Shown: positions 9,204 to 17,616 of the stretch, piece after piece
Position numbering within the stretch: the stretch's first letter is position 1
Layout of the letters: every line of letters begins with the position of its first letter
Assembly: GCA_028279515.1 (NCBI GenBank)
Contig: JANQNQ010000004.1
Span: 248,001 to 312,000, forward strand
Origin: Flavobacteriaceae bacterium
GTDB taxonomy: Bacteria > Bacteroidota > Bacteroidia > Flavobacteriales > Flavobacteriaceae
Direction: 5' to 3'
Length of the DNA: 64,000 bases
Made by a program: the position numbers and the translations under genes
Notes under the pieces: generated by a model
Databases searched by the model: none
What the model saw: the letters and a program-made list of their open reading frames with translations, nothing else
Told to the model about the DNA's origin: nothing

Positions 9204-10985
9204 ATGATTCATCCTAAAATTCCACTTGCACAAACCGTAGTCCAGCTCTGTTCGGCCAAAGGGATTGACCACGTGGTCATTTCCCCCGGTTCGCGAAACG
9301 CACCTTTGACCGTTGGTTTTTCGAACCATCCGGATATCAAAGCGTACAGTATCGTTGATGAGCGTTGTGCGGCCTTTGTGGCATTAGGAATGGCGCAACA
9401 ATTGAAACGACCCGTTGCCGTAGTTTGTACTTCGGGATCGGCACTGCTAAATTATTACCCAGCTCTATCAGAGGCTTTTTATAGTGACATTCCGTTAGTG
9501 GTGATCTCTGCTGATCGTCCTTCGTATCGCATTGATATTGGTGACGGACAAACCATTCGTCAGGACAATGTCTTTGACCGACATATTTTGTACTCGACCA
9601 ATTTGAAACAAGATGCGAATCACGGTGCAAACGCAACGCTAAGTTCAGAGAAACATGAAGCGCCAAAGTTCTTGAACGCCGAACGAATCGAAACATTACA
9701 GCAAGAAATTCAGACGGAAAATGAAGAAGAAATCAACCGTGCGCTAAACATAGCCATAGCTCAGAAAGGGCCAGTACATCTCAATGTTCCTTTCGAAGAG
9801 CCATTGTACGATACGATCGAAGCACCTACGGTGTTTCCGAAGAGTACTAAGCCCTTACTGACCGATCAGCTTCAAGCTGAAGATATAGCGATCGAAAAGT
9901 TTAGAAATCAGTGGACTTCCGCGAAGCGCAAAATGGTATTGGTAGGAGTGAATCAACCCAACCAGATCGGTTCAGAAGTTCTAGAGTCATTAGCAAACGA
10001 TCCTTCGGTGTTGGTTTTTACAGAGACTACTTCGAACCTATATCACGAACATTTTTTTCCGTCAATAGATAAGATCATTGCACCTATAGAATTGTCGGAG
10101 GACAGAAACACCCTTTTTGAACAATTACAACCCGAGATTCTCTTGACCTTCGGCGGTATGGTTGTTTCTAAAAAGGTCAAAGCATTTTTACGAAAGTACC
10201 AGCCAAAAGAACATTGGCATATTGATACCAAGAAGGCATATGACACGTATTTTTGTTTGACAGAACACGTGCGTCAGCAGCCCAATGATTTTTTAGCGTC
10301 GCTATTAAATGATCAAAAGCCTTCTTCTAGCGATTACCGAACCTTTTGGGACGGTGTTAAAACGCAACGATTGAAGGGGCACGATGATTACTTGAAGTCA
10401 ATTCCTTTTTGTGATTTAACTGCTTTTGATACATTACTGAAGACGATTCCTGATGGTCATATGTTGCAATTAGGAAACAGCTCGACGATACGATATGCGC
10501 AATTGTTTGACGTGAATCCTTCCTTGACCAATTTCTGCAATCGTGGAACAAGTGGTATAGATGGCAGTACTTCAACAGCCATTGGCGCTGCCATGGTGAG
10601 CGATCAACCCGTCACTTTTGTAACAGGAGACCTGAGCTTTCTATACGACAGCAATGCCCTTTGGAATGAGCACGTGCCCAATACCTTTCGCGTGATCGTG
10701 GTGAACAATGGAGGAGGAGGAATCTTCAGAATTCTGCCAGGCGATAAATCAGCCGACTATTTTGAAACCTTCTTTGAGACCAAACATGGGCTAACCGCCC
10801 AACATTTATGTGCGATGTACGGTTGGGAGTATCAATCTGCCAAAGACCAGAAGACATTGCGTGATGAAATGAATGATTTCTACAGCGTTTCGAATACGCC
10901 TAAATTACTTGAGGTCTTCACTCCTGCAGATACCAACGATAAGTTTTTAATCGATTATTTTAAGTTCTTTACCGAAAACAAATAA
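9204..10985 (+). CDS. menD: SEPHCHC synthase (2-succinyl-5-enolpyruvyl-6-hydroxy-3-cyclohexene-1-carboxylate synthase)
   Basis: 593 aa. Thiamine-diphosphate enzyme joining isochorismate and 2-oxoglutarate. The N-terminal pyrimidine domain has SPGSRNAPLT, VVCTSGSALLNYYPA and ISADRPSYR. The C-terminal diphosphate domain has GNSSTIRYAQ, NRGTSGIDGSTSTAIGAA and a GDLSFLYDSNAL...NNGGGGIFRILPG block that includes the Mg/ThDP-binding GDxSFxxDxNxL...NNxGGGIF pattern. The length is close to the family norm of about 550-590. The position right after menF fits the pathway order. Confidence 0.97.
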   Translation: MIHPKIPLAQTVVQLCSAKGIDHVVISPGSRNAPLTVGFSNHPDIKAYSIVDERCAAFVALGMAQQLKRPVAVVCTSGSALLNYYPALSEAFYSDIPLVVISADRPSYRIDIGDGQTIRQDNVFDRHILYSTNLKQDANHGANATLSSEKHEAPKFLNAERIETLQQEIQTENEEEINRALNIAIAQKGPVHLNVPFEEPLYDTIEAPTVFPKSTKPLLTDQLQAEDIAIEKFRNQWTSAKRKMVLVGVNQPNQIGSEVLESLANDPSVLVFTETTSNLYHEHFFPSIDKIIAPIELSEDRNTLFEQLQPEILLTFGGMVVSKKVKAFLRKYQPKEHWHIDTKKAYDTYFCLTEHVRQQPNDFLASLLNDQKPSSSDYRTFWDGVKTQRLKGHDDYLKSIPFCDLTAFDTLLKTIPDGHMLQLGNSSTIRYAQLFDVNPSLTNFCNRGTSGIDGSTSTAIGAAMVSDQPVTFVTGDLSFLYDSNALWNEHVPNTFRVIVVNNGGGGIFRILPGDKSADYFETFFETKHGLTAQHLCAMYGWEYQSAKDQKTLRDEMNDFYSVSNTPKLLEVFTPADTNDKFLIDYFKFFTENK

Positions 10986-11068
10986 TTCCTGTTTTTTAAT
11001 TTACTGCTTCTCGAACCACCGCCTTAATTTTAGACGTATATAATATAACTTTAAAACGTTTTAGAATT

Positions 11069-11410
11069 ATGAGTAAAAGAGATGAACTTATCGCAAAGTA
11101 CGCTGCTGACCTAAAAGACAAATGTGGTGTTACTCCTGACATGGACCTTTTGACAAAAGTGACCATCGGTTGCGGACCTGCTATCTACAACAAGGATGCT
11201 GCTACAGTTTCTGGTTCTGATGAGAAGGAATTGGATACGGTTAGAAATAACTTCCTTATCAAGAAATTAGGATTGAACGACGGCCCTGCTTTGATGGACG
11301 GTATCAATGCTTGTTTGGATACTTACGGACGTTCTAACCGTAACAAGTACAGAGCGGTAATGTACTATCTACTTACGAAGCACTTCAAGAAAGAGGGAGC
11401 TTATAACTAA
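11069..11410 (+). CDS. DUF2853 family protein
   Basis: 113 aa, small, soluble and helical, with the family pattern of an N-terminal YAADLKDKCGVTPDMDLLTK and a C-terminal YRAVMYYLLTKHF. The function of DUF2853 is unknown. Codon use is strongly biased (GGT, CGT, AAC preferred), suggesting high expression. It has its own terminator, shared with the convergent gene at 11445. A weak -7 box TAACTTTA lies at 11046-11053. Confidence 0.85.
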   Translation: MSKRDELIAKYAADLKDKCGVTPDMDLLTKVTIGCGPAIYNKDAATVSGSDEKELDTVRNNFLIKKLGLNDGPALMDGINACLDTYGRSNRNKYRAVMYYLLTKHFKKEGAYN

Positions 11411-11434
11411 GAAAGATATTCCCAAATAATAGAA

Positions 11435-11461
11435 AAGCGCTGTTTTACAGCGCTTTTTTTA
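11435..11461. terminator. Bidirectional terminator that contains a stop codon
   Basis: AGCGCTGT (11436-11443) pairs with ACAGCGCT (11447-11454); it has a T run on the right and an A run on the left, so it can end transcription both ways. The TAA of the convergent gene (11447-11445) lies in its loop and stem, so that gene's last codons are part of the hairpin. Confidence 0.8.
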
Positions 11462-11861
11462 TGGTAGATTCGGCCCAATTCATGGCCTCTTGTAGTTCGT
11501 TAAAAACTTCGAATGGACGATTGAAGAACAGGTTTTCAATATTGGCATTTGCTTTATTCAACCGAGAATAGCTAACAACAGCAAATCCGATCAAATTGGG
11601 CACGTGTTCTTCTAACTTGAAGTAATCAGTAGGTGTCACAGAGTACGAATGCACGCGATTAGAGATATAGATAAAAGGCCGTCCATGATAATATAGGATC
11701 GCATCGTGTACCAATTTAGAGGCACTCTCAAATGTTAAATTGATGCCTTCATCCATTTCGACAATCAGAAAGTTTTCAAAGAAATAGGCAGTGCATATGT
11801 CATACTTCAACTGCTTTTTAAGCCCTTTATGTGTATCCAAATACTGTGTCATACGTAACAT
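11445..11861 (-). CDS. Uncharacterised flavobacterial protein, paralogue 1
   Basis: 138 aa, function not recognised. It is a clear paralogue of the protein at 12867-13283: both share YFFEN near residue 25, an acidic EGI/EGV turn, SNRVHSYSVTPTD (SNRIHSYSTVPTD in the other), and a closing AMNWAES / AVNWVKE helix. The alternation of strands and amphipathic helices suggests a small alpha/beta fold, perhaps STAS-like, but this is a guess. No signal peptide or membrane segment. A start at 11852 (MTQYLD) is also possible. Confidence 0.75.
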   Translation of the reverse strand: MLRMTQYLDTHKGLKKQLKYDICTAYFFENFLIVEMDEGINLTFESASKLVHDAILYYHGRPFIYISNRVHSYSVTPTDYFKLEEHVPNLIGFAVVSYSRLNKANANIENLFFNRPFEVFNELQEAMNWAESTIKKAL

Positions 11862-11877
11862 TCTACTAATAATATAA

Positions 11878-11885
11878 CAAAATTA
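11878..11885 (-). promoter_or_regulatory. -7 promoter box of paralogue 1
   Basis: On the minus strand TAATTTTG matches TAnnTTTG, 16 nt upstream of the ATG at 11861, implying a very short leader. Confidence 0.5.
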
Positions 11886-12013
11886 CAACAGAATAGAAAG
11901 AGGTAGCTTGCTAAGAATGAAGTTCTTATCTGATTTTCGATGAAATGCTCATTATTACCCCAGATCGGTAAATAAAAGGGCTAGTAGCTAGTAGTTCTTG
12001 CTATAATTAGTAC

Positions 12014-12021
12014 TATTTTTG
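12014..12021 (+). promoter_or_regulatory. -7 promoter box of the CvfB-like gene
   Basis: TATTTTTG matches TAnnTTTG and ends 15 nt before the ATG at 12037, so the 5' leader would be only about 10 nt. Confidence 0.5.
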
Positions 12022-12036
12022 CGGCAATCTAAGCAT

Positions 12037-12870
12037 ATGATAAAAATAGGAGAATACAATACGCTACGCATTTTGCGCCATACCCCTCCGGGGCTTTTTC
12101 TTGGAAATGATGAAGGAGAGGAGATCTTGCTTCCTAACAAATATATACCTGAAGAGTATGAGCTAGAGCAGGAACTGGATGTATTTTGCTATTTAGACCA
12201 TGAAGAGCGGCCAGTGGCCACGACCATTGATCCTTTGGTCAAAAAGGATGAATACGCATTGCTAAAGGTTAGCGAAGTAAACCGAATTGGCGCATTCATG
12301 GATTGGGGTTTGGAAAAACAGCTTTTGGTACCGTTTAAGGAACAAGCGAGACCTATGGTTGAAGGAAAATGGTATTTGGTGCATTGTTATATGGACCATG
12401 AGACGGATCGCTTGGTGGCTTCTAGCAAGACCAATCGTTTTTTAAGCAATGAAGACCTAACGGTTGAAGAGGATGAGAAAGTGAAACTCTTAGTTTCTCG
12501 TTTTACAGACCTTGGTACAGAAGTGATCATCAATCAAAAACACAAAGGACTTATTTTTAATAGCGAGCTGTTCAGGACACTCAAACTAGGAGAGAAACTT
12601 ACTGGATATATTAAGAATATTCGAGAAGACAATAAGATCGACGTGACCTTACGAAAATCAGGGTATGATCATATAGAACCTACAGCCCAATTAATTCTTG
12701 AAAAGCTACAAGAAGAAGGTGGTTTTTTACCCCTGCACGATAAAAGTGCTCCAGAGGAGATCAAAGATTTGCTTCAGATGAGCAAAAAGACCTTTAAAAA
12801 GGCAATAGGGTCCCTTTATAAGCAAAAGATCATTATCCTTGAAGATAAAGGTATTAGGATGAATGCTTAG
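12037..12870 (+). CDS. CvfB/YitL-family S1-like RNA-binding protein
   Basis: 277 aa from the ATG at 12037; an upstream TTG at 12019 would overlap the -7 box and is unlikely. The arrangement fits the CvfB family: tandem S1-type OB folds (IGEYNTLRILRHTPPGLFLG; then LKVSEVNRIGAFMDWGLEKQLLVPF, a textbook S1 segment; then a third one ending KIDVTLRKSGYDHIEP) and a C-terminal winged helix (LQMSKKTFKKAIGSLYKQKIIIL). In Staphylococcus, CvfB binds RNA and affects virulence gene expression. Its 3' end overlaps the convergent paralogue 2 by 4 nt. Confidence 0.85.
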   Translation: MIKIGEYNTLRILRHTPPGLFLGNDEGEEILLPNKYIPEEYELEQELDVFCYLDHEERPVATTIDPLVKKDEYALLKVSEVNRIGAFMDWGLEKQLLVPFKEQARPMVEGKWYLVHCYMDHETDRLVASSKTNRFLSNEDLTVEEDEKVKLLVSRFTDLGTEVIINQKHKGLIFNSELFRTLKLGEKLTGYIKNIREDNKIDVTLRKSGYDHIEPTAQLILEKLQEEGGFLPLHDKSAPEEIKDLLQMSKKTFKKAIGSLYKQKIIILEDKGIRMNA

Positions 12871-13283
12871 GCAGCGGTCTTTTCTGAGGCTTCTTTAACC
12901 CAATTCACTGCTTTTTCTAGATTTTGAAAGGCGTTGTGGTTGCTTTTACAGAATTTCTTCTCAAACTGAACATTGACCATTCCGCGGTGATCGTAAATCA
13001 CCACCCCATATGCGGCAAGGTTAGGCAATACTTGTTTCCATTTGGCAGAATCCGTCGGAACGGTCGAATACGAATGTATACGGTTTGACACAAAGCCAAA
13101 TGACTTGTCATCTCCAAAATACTCTTTAATGAGCATTACCACTTCGTACACGGATTCATAAGATATCAGGACGCCTTCGTTAAACTCAGCGATCACATAG
13201 TTTTCAAAAAAATACAGTTCCCCCATTGACAGGCTGTAATGTCTTAGGAAGTTGTTCTGCAGGGAAGAATCTAGTACTCTCAT
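12867..13283 (-). CDS. Uncharacterised flavobacterial protein, paralogue 2
   Basis: 138 aa from the ATG at 13283 (a TTG at 13289 gives two more residues). It is a paralogue of the protein at 11445-11861, with the same length, the same YFFENY start of the core and the SNRIHSYSTVPTD motif. Neither has a recognised domain. The two copies lie on the same strand and flank the CvfB-like gene on the other strand, so the duplication is local but not tandem. Confidence 0.75.
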   Translation of the reverse strand: MRVLDSSLQNNFLRHYSLSMGELYFFENYVIAEFNEGVLISYESVYEVVMLIKEYFGDDKSFGFVSNRIHSYSTVPTDSAKWKQVLPNLAAYGVVIYDHRGMVNVQFEKKFCKSNHNAFQNLEKAVNWVKEASEKTAA

Positions 13284-13315
13284 GGTCAATACACTTTGTT
13301 ATTTTCAGGGGCGTG

Positions 13316-13323
13316 CAAATGTA
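13316..13323 (-). promoter_or_regulatory. -7 promoter box of paralogue 2
   Basis: On the minus strand TACATTTG (13323-13316) matches TAnnTTTG, 32 nt upstream of the ATG at 13283. Confidence 0.5.
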
Positions 13324-13410
13324 GATTACCATGAGAACATAATGAGGTAAAAAAATGTTAAAACCTTCATTTTCGATAAACCCCATCTTTCTTAGACGAA
13401 ATGCAATAAA

Positions 13411-13432
13411 AAAGGCCCCAAAAGGGACCTTT
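13411..13432 (-). terminator. Rho-independent terminator of the C1 peptidase gene
   Basis: Read leftward, AAGGTCCC pairs with GGGGCCTT (one G-T wobble) around a TTTT loop and is followed by a T run. It lies about 20 nt after the stop codon at 13453. Confidence 0.7.
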
Positions 13433-13452
13433 GTTTATTTATAATCAGACGT

Positions 13453-14565
13453 TTACAGGTTTAGCTGTTTTTTTAACGCTTTTGGCAATGCATCCTTGTG
13501 TACCATGACCGAAATGGTCTTTAGACGCATGAACGACTCACTCATATTCATATACCCATTGTTTCCGTGACGCTTGGTACCCCAAGAGTTTTTCACCTTG
13601 TAGTACTTAGTTCCATTTTGGTCCTTTAAGAGTCCGGTGATGTGCATCAAGTGGTCATCGGTCGTATGAAAATTTTCAAACTCTTGTTGACGGTATTTGG
13701 CATCGATCGTTTTCTCTGCAACGATTTCTTTTGCCGCTTTTTTGTTGTCAGCACTATCTTCAGGCACCACTGCGACTCCGGTTTTTGAAGAGAAGGTCTT
13801 TTCAGATACATCACAATCCAATTCAACGGTGAACCCGTTCTTCAATGCGTGGTCGATAACGTCCATCATCTGGTCAAGTGGTACATTGTAAAAGCTCCCA
13901 TTCGAAAAATTGTCAGGAATGCTTAAGATAAAAGAAGTGTTGTATGGTTGATGTGTGAATGACGTGATCGTCACATAATCATCTGGATTGATCTTGGTCA
14001 TTTCCAAGAAGGATTCAGGCGTATATTGCACTCCTTCGTAATTGAAAGACGCTGGCTTTTCCCCTAAATAAACATCTAAAACGCTTTCTACAGCTGTTTT
14101 CCATTTTGGAGACAGCGTACGTGCAGGATTGTCGATATATACATTGAGCATACCTTTGATGACCTCTACCATTTCGGTGTGGTTGTGCTTCGTTTTTCCG
14201 GTATCCAATCCGGTATAGGCGTATTCAGGAACAAGCCCGTTAACACGAATAGAGTTCATAACATCATGTGCCAAACCACCTTGACTAAATTGAGCTTTTC
14301 CTTGGCGCATCAAATAGTTCCAGGCTTTTTTAGAATAGGTGTTGCGCACTGTATACATTTCAGAAACGTCAATCTTCTTTCCGGTGAGTCTCATGATCTC
14401 TGACTCTAAAAATGAAGAGGTCGAGTAACTCCAGCAAGTACCAGTAATGTCTTGACTTTTGACTTCTGTAGCCTCGATGTCATAGATAGGGGAGAACTTA
14501 TATTCTTGCGAAAATGCTAGGGATGAGATGACTAGGGACAAGAATCCAAATAACAAAGATTTCAT
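13453..14565 (-). CDS. Secreted papain-like cysteine peptidase (C1B, bleomycin hydrolase/PepC-like)
   Basis: 370 aa with a signal peptide (residues 1-19, ...SSLAFSQ). The active-site cysteine is C44 in GTCWSYS, followed by the SSFLESE helix. The histidine is in DDHLMHITGL and the asparagine in KNSWGTKRHGNNGY, giving a complete C-H-N triad. The order and spacing fit C1B aminopeptidases C/bleomycin hydrolases, but it is shorter than the usual 440-460 aa and it is exported, whereas classical PepC is cytoplasmic. Likely a periplasmic peptidase for peptide scavenging. It stands alone between two terminator/promoter regions. Confidence 0.85.
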   Translation of the reverse strand: MKSLLFGFLSLVISSLAFSQEYKFSPIYDIEATEVKSQDITGTCWSYSTSSFLESEIMRLTGKKIDVSEMYTVRNTYSKKAWNYLMRQGKAQFSQGGLAHDVMNSIRVNGLVPEYAYTGLDTGKTKHNHTEMVEVIKGMLNVYIDNPARTLSPKWKTAVESVLDVYLGEKPASFNYEGVQYTPESFLEMTKINPDDYVTITSFTHQPYNTSFILSIPDNFSNGSFYNVPLDQMMDVIDHALKNGFTVELDCDVSEKTFSSKTGVAVVPEDSADNKKAAKEIVAEKTIDAKYRQQEFENFHTTDDHLMHITGLLKDQNGTKYYKVKNSWGTKRHGNNGYMNMSESFMRLKTISVMVHKDALPKALKKQLNL

Positions 14566-14625
14566 AGGGTAATTAAATATGGTTATACGATTAAAATAAT
14601 TTAATTTTACGCTAAAATAGTCAAT

Positions 14626-15465
14626 ATGAGTTCACCAAACTGGAAAACTGCCATAGAATTTGAGGACATCACCTACAAAAAATGTGACGGTGTTGCCCGT
14701 ATCGCGTTCAATAGACCAGATGTACGAAATGCCTTTAGACCTAAGACCACAAGCGAGCTGTATAAAGCCTTTTATGACGCACAGGAGGATACGTCTATCG
14801 GGGTTGTACTACTTTCGGCTGAAGGGCCATCGAGTAAGGACGGGGTATATTCGTTCTGTAGTGGTGGAGATCAAAAGGCTCGGGGACACCAAGGATACGT
14901 TGGAGAGGATGGTTACCATCGACTCAATATCCTTGAAGTGCAGCGTTTGATTCGGTTTATGCCTAAAGCAGTGATTGCTGTAGTGCCAGGATGGGCTGTA
15001 GGGGGAGGACATAGTCTGCACGTTGTCTGCGATCTAACATTGGCTAGTAAAGAACATGCTATCTTTAAGCAAACAGATGCTGATGTCACCAGCTTTGATG
15101 GTGGGTACGGTTCGGCGTATTTGGCAAAAATGGTAGGGCAGAAAAAAGCAAGAGAGATCTTTTTCCTTGGAAGAAACTACTCAGCCCAAGAAGCCTATGA
15201 GATGGGAATGGTGAATGCTGTGATTCCGCACGATGAACTCGAAGACACGGCCTATCAATGGGCACAAGAGATCTTGGCAAAATCGCCAACCTCAATAAAA
15301 ATGCTCAAGTTCGCCATGAATCTTACAGATGATGGTATGGTAGGGCAGCAAGTGTTTGCAGGCGAGGCAACACGATTGGCATACATGACCGATGAGGCCA
15401 TTGAAGGTAGAAACGCCTTCCTAGAAAAAAGAAAGCCGAACTTCGACAAGAAGTGGATACCATAA
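14626..15465 (+). CDS. menB: 1,4-dihydroxy-2-naphthoyl-CoA synthase
   Basis: 279 aa. Crotonase-fold enzyme that closes the second ring: o-succinylbenzoyl-CoA to DHNA-CoA. Family marks are CSGGDQKARG (oxyanion loop and the disordered A-loop), PGWAVGGGHSLHVVCDLT and FKQTDADVTSFDGGYGSAYLAK, which includes the aspartate and tyrosine used in catalysis. Length is normal. It is followed after 9 nt by menA, so the two steps are co-transcribed. Confidence 0.97.
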   Translation: MSSPNWKTAIEFEDITYKKCDGVARIAFNRPDVRNAFRPKTTSELYKAFYDAQEDTSIGVVLLSAEGPSSKDGVYSFCSGGDQKARGHQGYVGEDGYHRLNILEVQRLIRFMPKAVIAVVPGWAVGGGHSLHVVCDLTLASKEHAIFKQTDADVTSFDGGYGSAYLAKMVGQKKAREIFFLGRNYSAQEAYEMGMVNAVIPHDELEDTAYQWAQEILAKSPTSIKMLKFAMNLTDDGMVGQQVFAGEATRLAYMTDEAIEGRNAFLEKRKPNFDKKWIP

Positions 15466-15474
15466 CCTAGATCT

Positions 15475-16374
15475 ATGAAAGCATGGATATCGGCGGCACG
15501 ACTTCGAACATTGCCGCTTTCAGTTTCAGGAATTATAGTTGGGGCCGCAATGGCAGGAGCAAAAGGTGCTTTTGATTGGCGGATCTTTGTATTGGCCTTA
15601 TTGACGACAATCGGTTTTCAGGTAGTTTCCAATTTTGCCAATGACTATGGTGACGGCGTTAAAGGTACGGACAACGACGATAGAGTAGGACCGGCCAGAG
15701 CACTTCAAACCGGTGCGATTACACCAAAAGCTATGAAAAGAGCCATCATTATCACAAGTGTGATTACCATGCTTGTGGCGCTTTTACTTGTTTATATTTC
15801 CTTCGGAAAAGATAGTATTGGATATATATTATTATTTCTTTTGTTAGGTATAGCCTCGATTGCTGCAGCCATTAAGTACACCGTAGGAAGCTCTGCGTAT
15901 GGTTATCATGGCTTCGGAGATCTGTTTGTATTTCTCTTTTTCGGATTATTAAGTGTTTGCGGAAGCTATTTTCTCTTTACAAAGCAGTTGAGTTGGGAGG
16001 TTTTTCTACCCGCTTTTTCGATAGGATGCCTAAGCGCAGGTGTGTTGAATCTTAACAACATGAGAGACCGTGAAAGCGATGAAAAGGTTGGAAAAAACAC
16101 CTTGGTTGTAAAGATAGGAGACGAATTCGCCAAGTACTATCATTATTACCTTTTGGTGAGCGCCATGTTTTTTAGTCTTCTCTTTGTCGTGATCAAGTAC
16201 AAAGAACCGTTAAACTTAATTTTCCTGTTAGCGTTCATACCTATTTTATGGCACTTAAAGACGGTATATAACAATAAAGACCCCAAGAAATTAGACCCAG
16301 AATTGAAGAAATTGGCACTGAGTACGTTTATATTTTCATTCTTGTTTTACATTAGTCAAAATTTATTTTTGTAG
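15475..16374 (+). CDS. menA: 1,4-dihydroxy-2-naphthoate polyprenyltransferase
   Basis: 299 aa integral membrane prenyltransferase of the UbiA superfamily. It attaches the isoprenoid tail to DHNA, giving demethylmenaquinone. The first aspartate-rich motif is NFANDYGDGVKGTD, and a second polar motif lies in NNMRDRESDEKVGKNTL. About eight hydrophobic segments are visible. It starts 9 nt after menB and is followed after 35 nt by the LytTR response regulator, which might therefore be partly co-transcribed. Confidence 0.95.
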   Translation: MKAWISAARLRTLPLSVSGIIVGAAMAGAKGAFDWRIFVLALLTTIGFQVVSNFANDYGDGVKGTDNDDRVGPARALQTGAITPKAMKRAIIITSVITMLVALLLVYISFGKDSIGYILLFLLLGIASIAAAIKYTVGSSAYGYHGFGDLFVFLFFGLLSVCGSYFLFTKQLSWEVFLPAFSIGCLSAGVLNLNNMRDRESDEKVGKNTLVVKIGDEFAKYYHYYLLVSAMFFSLLFVVIKYKEPLNLIFLLAFIPILWHLKTVYNNKDPKKLDPELKKLALSTFIFSFLFYISQNLFL

Positions 16375-16409
16375 CTTTAATAGCAGATTAACCACAAATC
16401 TTTTTCATT

Positions 16410-17138
16410 TTGAGTGACCGAATTAAAATTCTAATTGTCGAAGACAACGTTATCATCGCAGATGATTTACAGATCACACTAGAGGACATGGGCTATGAAG
16501 TGGTGGATAGCGTGGTTGATTATGAACAGGCCGTTGAGGCCATCAATAACAACAAAGTAGATCTTGCCTTGGTTGATATCATACTGGCAACCGAGAAAAC
16601 CGGCATCGACTTTGGAAAGTACATTCGCGATAACTTCAATATTCCATTCATCTTTATAACATCCAACTCGGATCGTGCCACGGTCGAAAAAGCAAAGGCC
16701 GTTAAACCCGATGGTTATATTGTTAAGCCATTTGAACAGGAAGACCTGTATACCTCAATCGAAATCACATTGTCTAATTTTTCTCCAAGCGACAATGCTA
16801 ACTCCGAAGCAGACTCAGGACAGGTCATGGGAGATTCCATCTTTGTGAAAAAACAAAACCTGTTTTACAGAATACATTTTAGTGAGATTCGATATATAAA
16901 AGCAGACAACGTTTATCTCGAGGTCAACACCGAAGACAAGAAGTTTCTTGTTAGGTCAGCTTTAAAAGATTATATCGAGAAATTGCCCTCTAATAAGTTC
17001 TTTAGGGCGCACAAGTCGTATATCATAAACCTGGATCACATTCAAGCCATCAATTCGAAGGATGTGATCATCAATGGGCATACAATTCCTATCTCAAAAG
17101 AATTTAGAGACTTTATATTGTCTTCCTTCAATTCTTAG
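16410..17138 (+). CDS. LytTR-family response regulator
   Basis: 242 aa starting at a TTG; no in-frame ATG is better placed. The receiver domain (residues 5-120) has the acidic pair E11-D12, the phosphoacceptor D56 in LALVDIIL, the T/S in FITSNS and K in IVKPFE. A linker rich in S/D/E leads to a LytTR DNA-binding domain (about 143-240) with IRYIKADNVYLEV, FFRAHKSYIINLDHI and the closing ISKEFRDFI. LytTR proteins bind pairs of 9-bp direct repeats one or two helical turns apart. Four such pairs lie directly downstream (17171-17861), and the likely partner kinase is at 18055. Strong candidate for the regulator of the four small RNAs. Confidence 0.95.
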   Translation: MSDRIKILIVEDNVIIADDLQITLEDMGYEVVDSVVDYEQAVEAINNNKVDLALVDIILATEKTGIDFGKYIRDNFNIPFIFITSNSDRATVEKAKAVKPDGYIVKPFEQEDLYTSIEITLSNFSPSDNANSEADSGQVMGDSIFVKKQNLFYRIHFSEIRYIKADNVYLEVNTEDKKFLVRSALKDYIEKLPSNKFFRAHKSYIINLDHIQAINSKDVIINGHTIPISKEFRDFILSSFNS

Positions 17139-17170
17139 TAATTCGAACAGGCATCACTTTATAGAAGCTT

Positions 17171-17234
17171 CACAACAATCAGACTACATTTCACAACATT
17201 TATTTAGTTGATTTACTGTAAAATGATAGTTTTA
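17171..17234 (+). promoter_or_regulatory. LytTR-box pair and promoter of small RNA 1
   Basis: CACAACA occurs at 17171-17177 and again at 17192-17198, a 21-bp period. The -7 box TAGTTTTA (17227-17234, 7 of 8 to TAnnTTTG) begins 29 bp after the end of the second repeat. The second repeat is centred near -45, a normal place for an activator. The same geometry recurs three more times in this gap. Confidence 0.8.
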
Positions 17235-17238
17235 TTAC

Positions 17239-17350
17239 GTTGTTTTTATAAACAACTGTTGTTACCCCAAAACCCTCATTTGTTATAATTTCAAATGTTT
17301 CCTAGATGGAAAAGCTGTAGTTTCGATTCGTTGATCTGCAGCTTTTTTTA
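17239..17350 (+). ncRNA. Predicted small RNA 1 of the LytTR-linked array
   Basis: About 110 nt from the predicted start to the terminator, with no ORF. A 5' hairpin GTTGTTT / AAACAAC with a TTAT loop lies at 17239-17256. Then comes a C-rich single-stranded stretch (ACCCCAAAACCCTC), a hairpin CATTTG / CAAATG (17277-17297), and a Rho-independent terminator with a 10-bp stem (17311-17320 with 17336-17345) followed by seven T. The C-rich stretch is a plausible pairing region. The boundaries are inferred from the promoter geometry. Confidence 0.7.
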
Positions 17351-17400
17351 TTTTATGAAAGACTTTTTAATTACGGATTAACCGTATTTCTTTTGTGTTT

Positions 17401-17464
17401 CACAACAAGTTTTCAAAATTTGACAACAAATTTTTTCAGTTTTGGAAGGTAAAATATACTTTCG
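17401..17464 (+). promoter_or_regulatory. LytTR-box pair and promoter of small RNA 2
   Basis: CACAACA (17401-17407) and GACAACA (17422-17428) are 21 bp apart. The -7 box TACTTTCG (17457-17464) again begins exactly 29 bp after the end of the second repeat. Confidence 0.8.
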
Positions 17465-17468
17465 AACT

Positions 17469-17568
17469 GTTGTTAATGATAAGGTTATAATCCCAATCTA
17501 CCATTTGTTATATTTTCAAATGTTACTGATTTAGAGAAAGTTGCGAATCCCCAATCGCAACTTTTTTT
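17469..17568 (+). ncRNA. Predicted small RNA 2 of the LytTR-linked array
   Basis: About 100 nt, no ORF. It shares with small RNA 1 the block around AACTGTTGTTA near the 5' end and the hairpin CATTTG / CAAATG (17502-17522) with an almost identical loop, so the two are recent paralogues. A C-rich segment (ATCCCAATCTACC) precedes the hairpin. The terminator is a perfect 10-bp stem AAAGTTGCGA / TCGCAACTTT (17537-17546 with 17555-17564) plus seven T; its stem sequence differs completely from that of RNA 1. Confidence 0.7.
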
Positions 17569-17616
17569 ATTGTATCAAATCTTATTTTACGGCATAACCG
17601 TACAATAATGAAGGTT

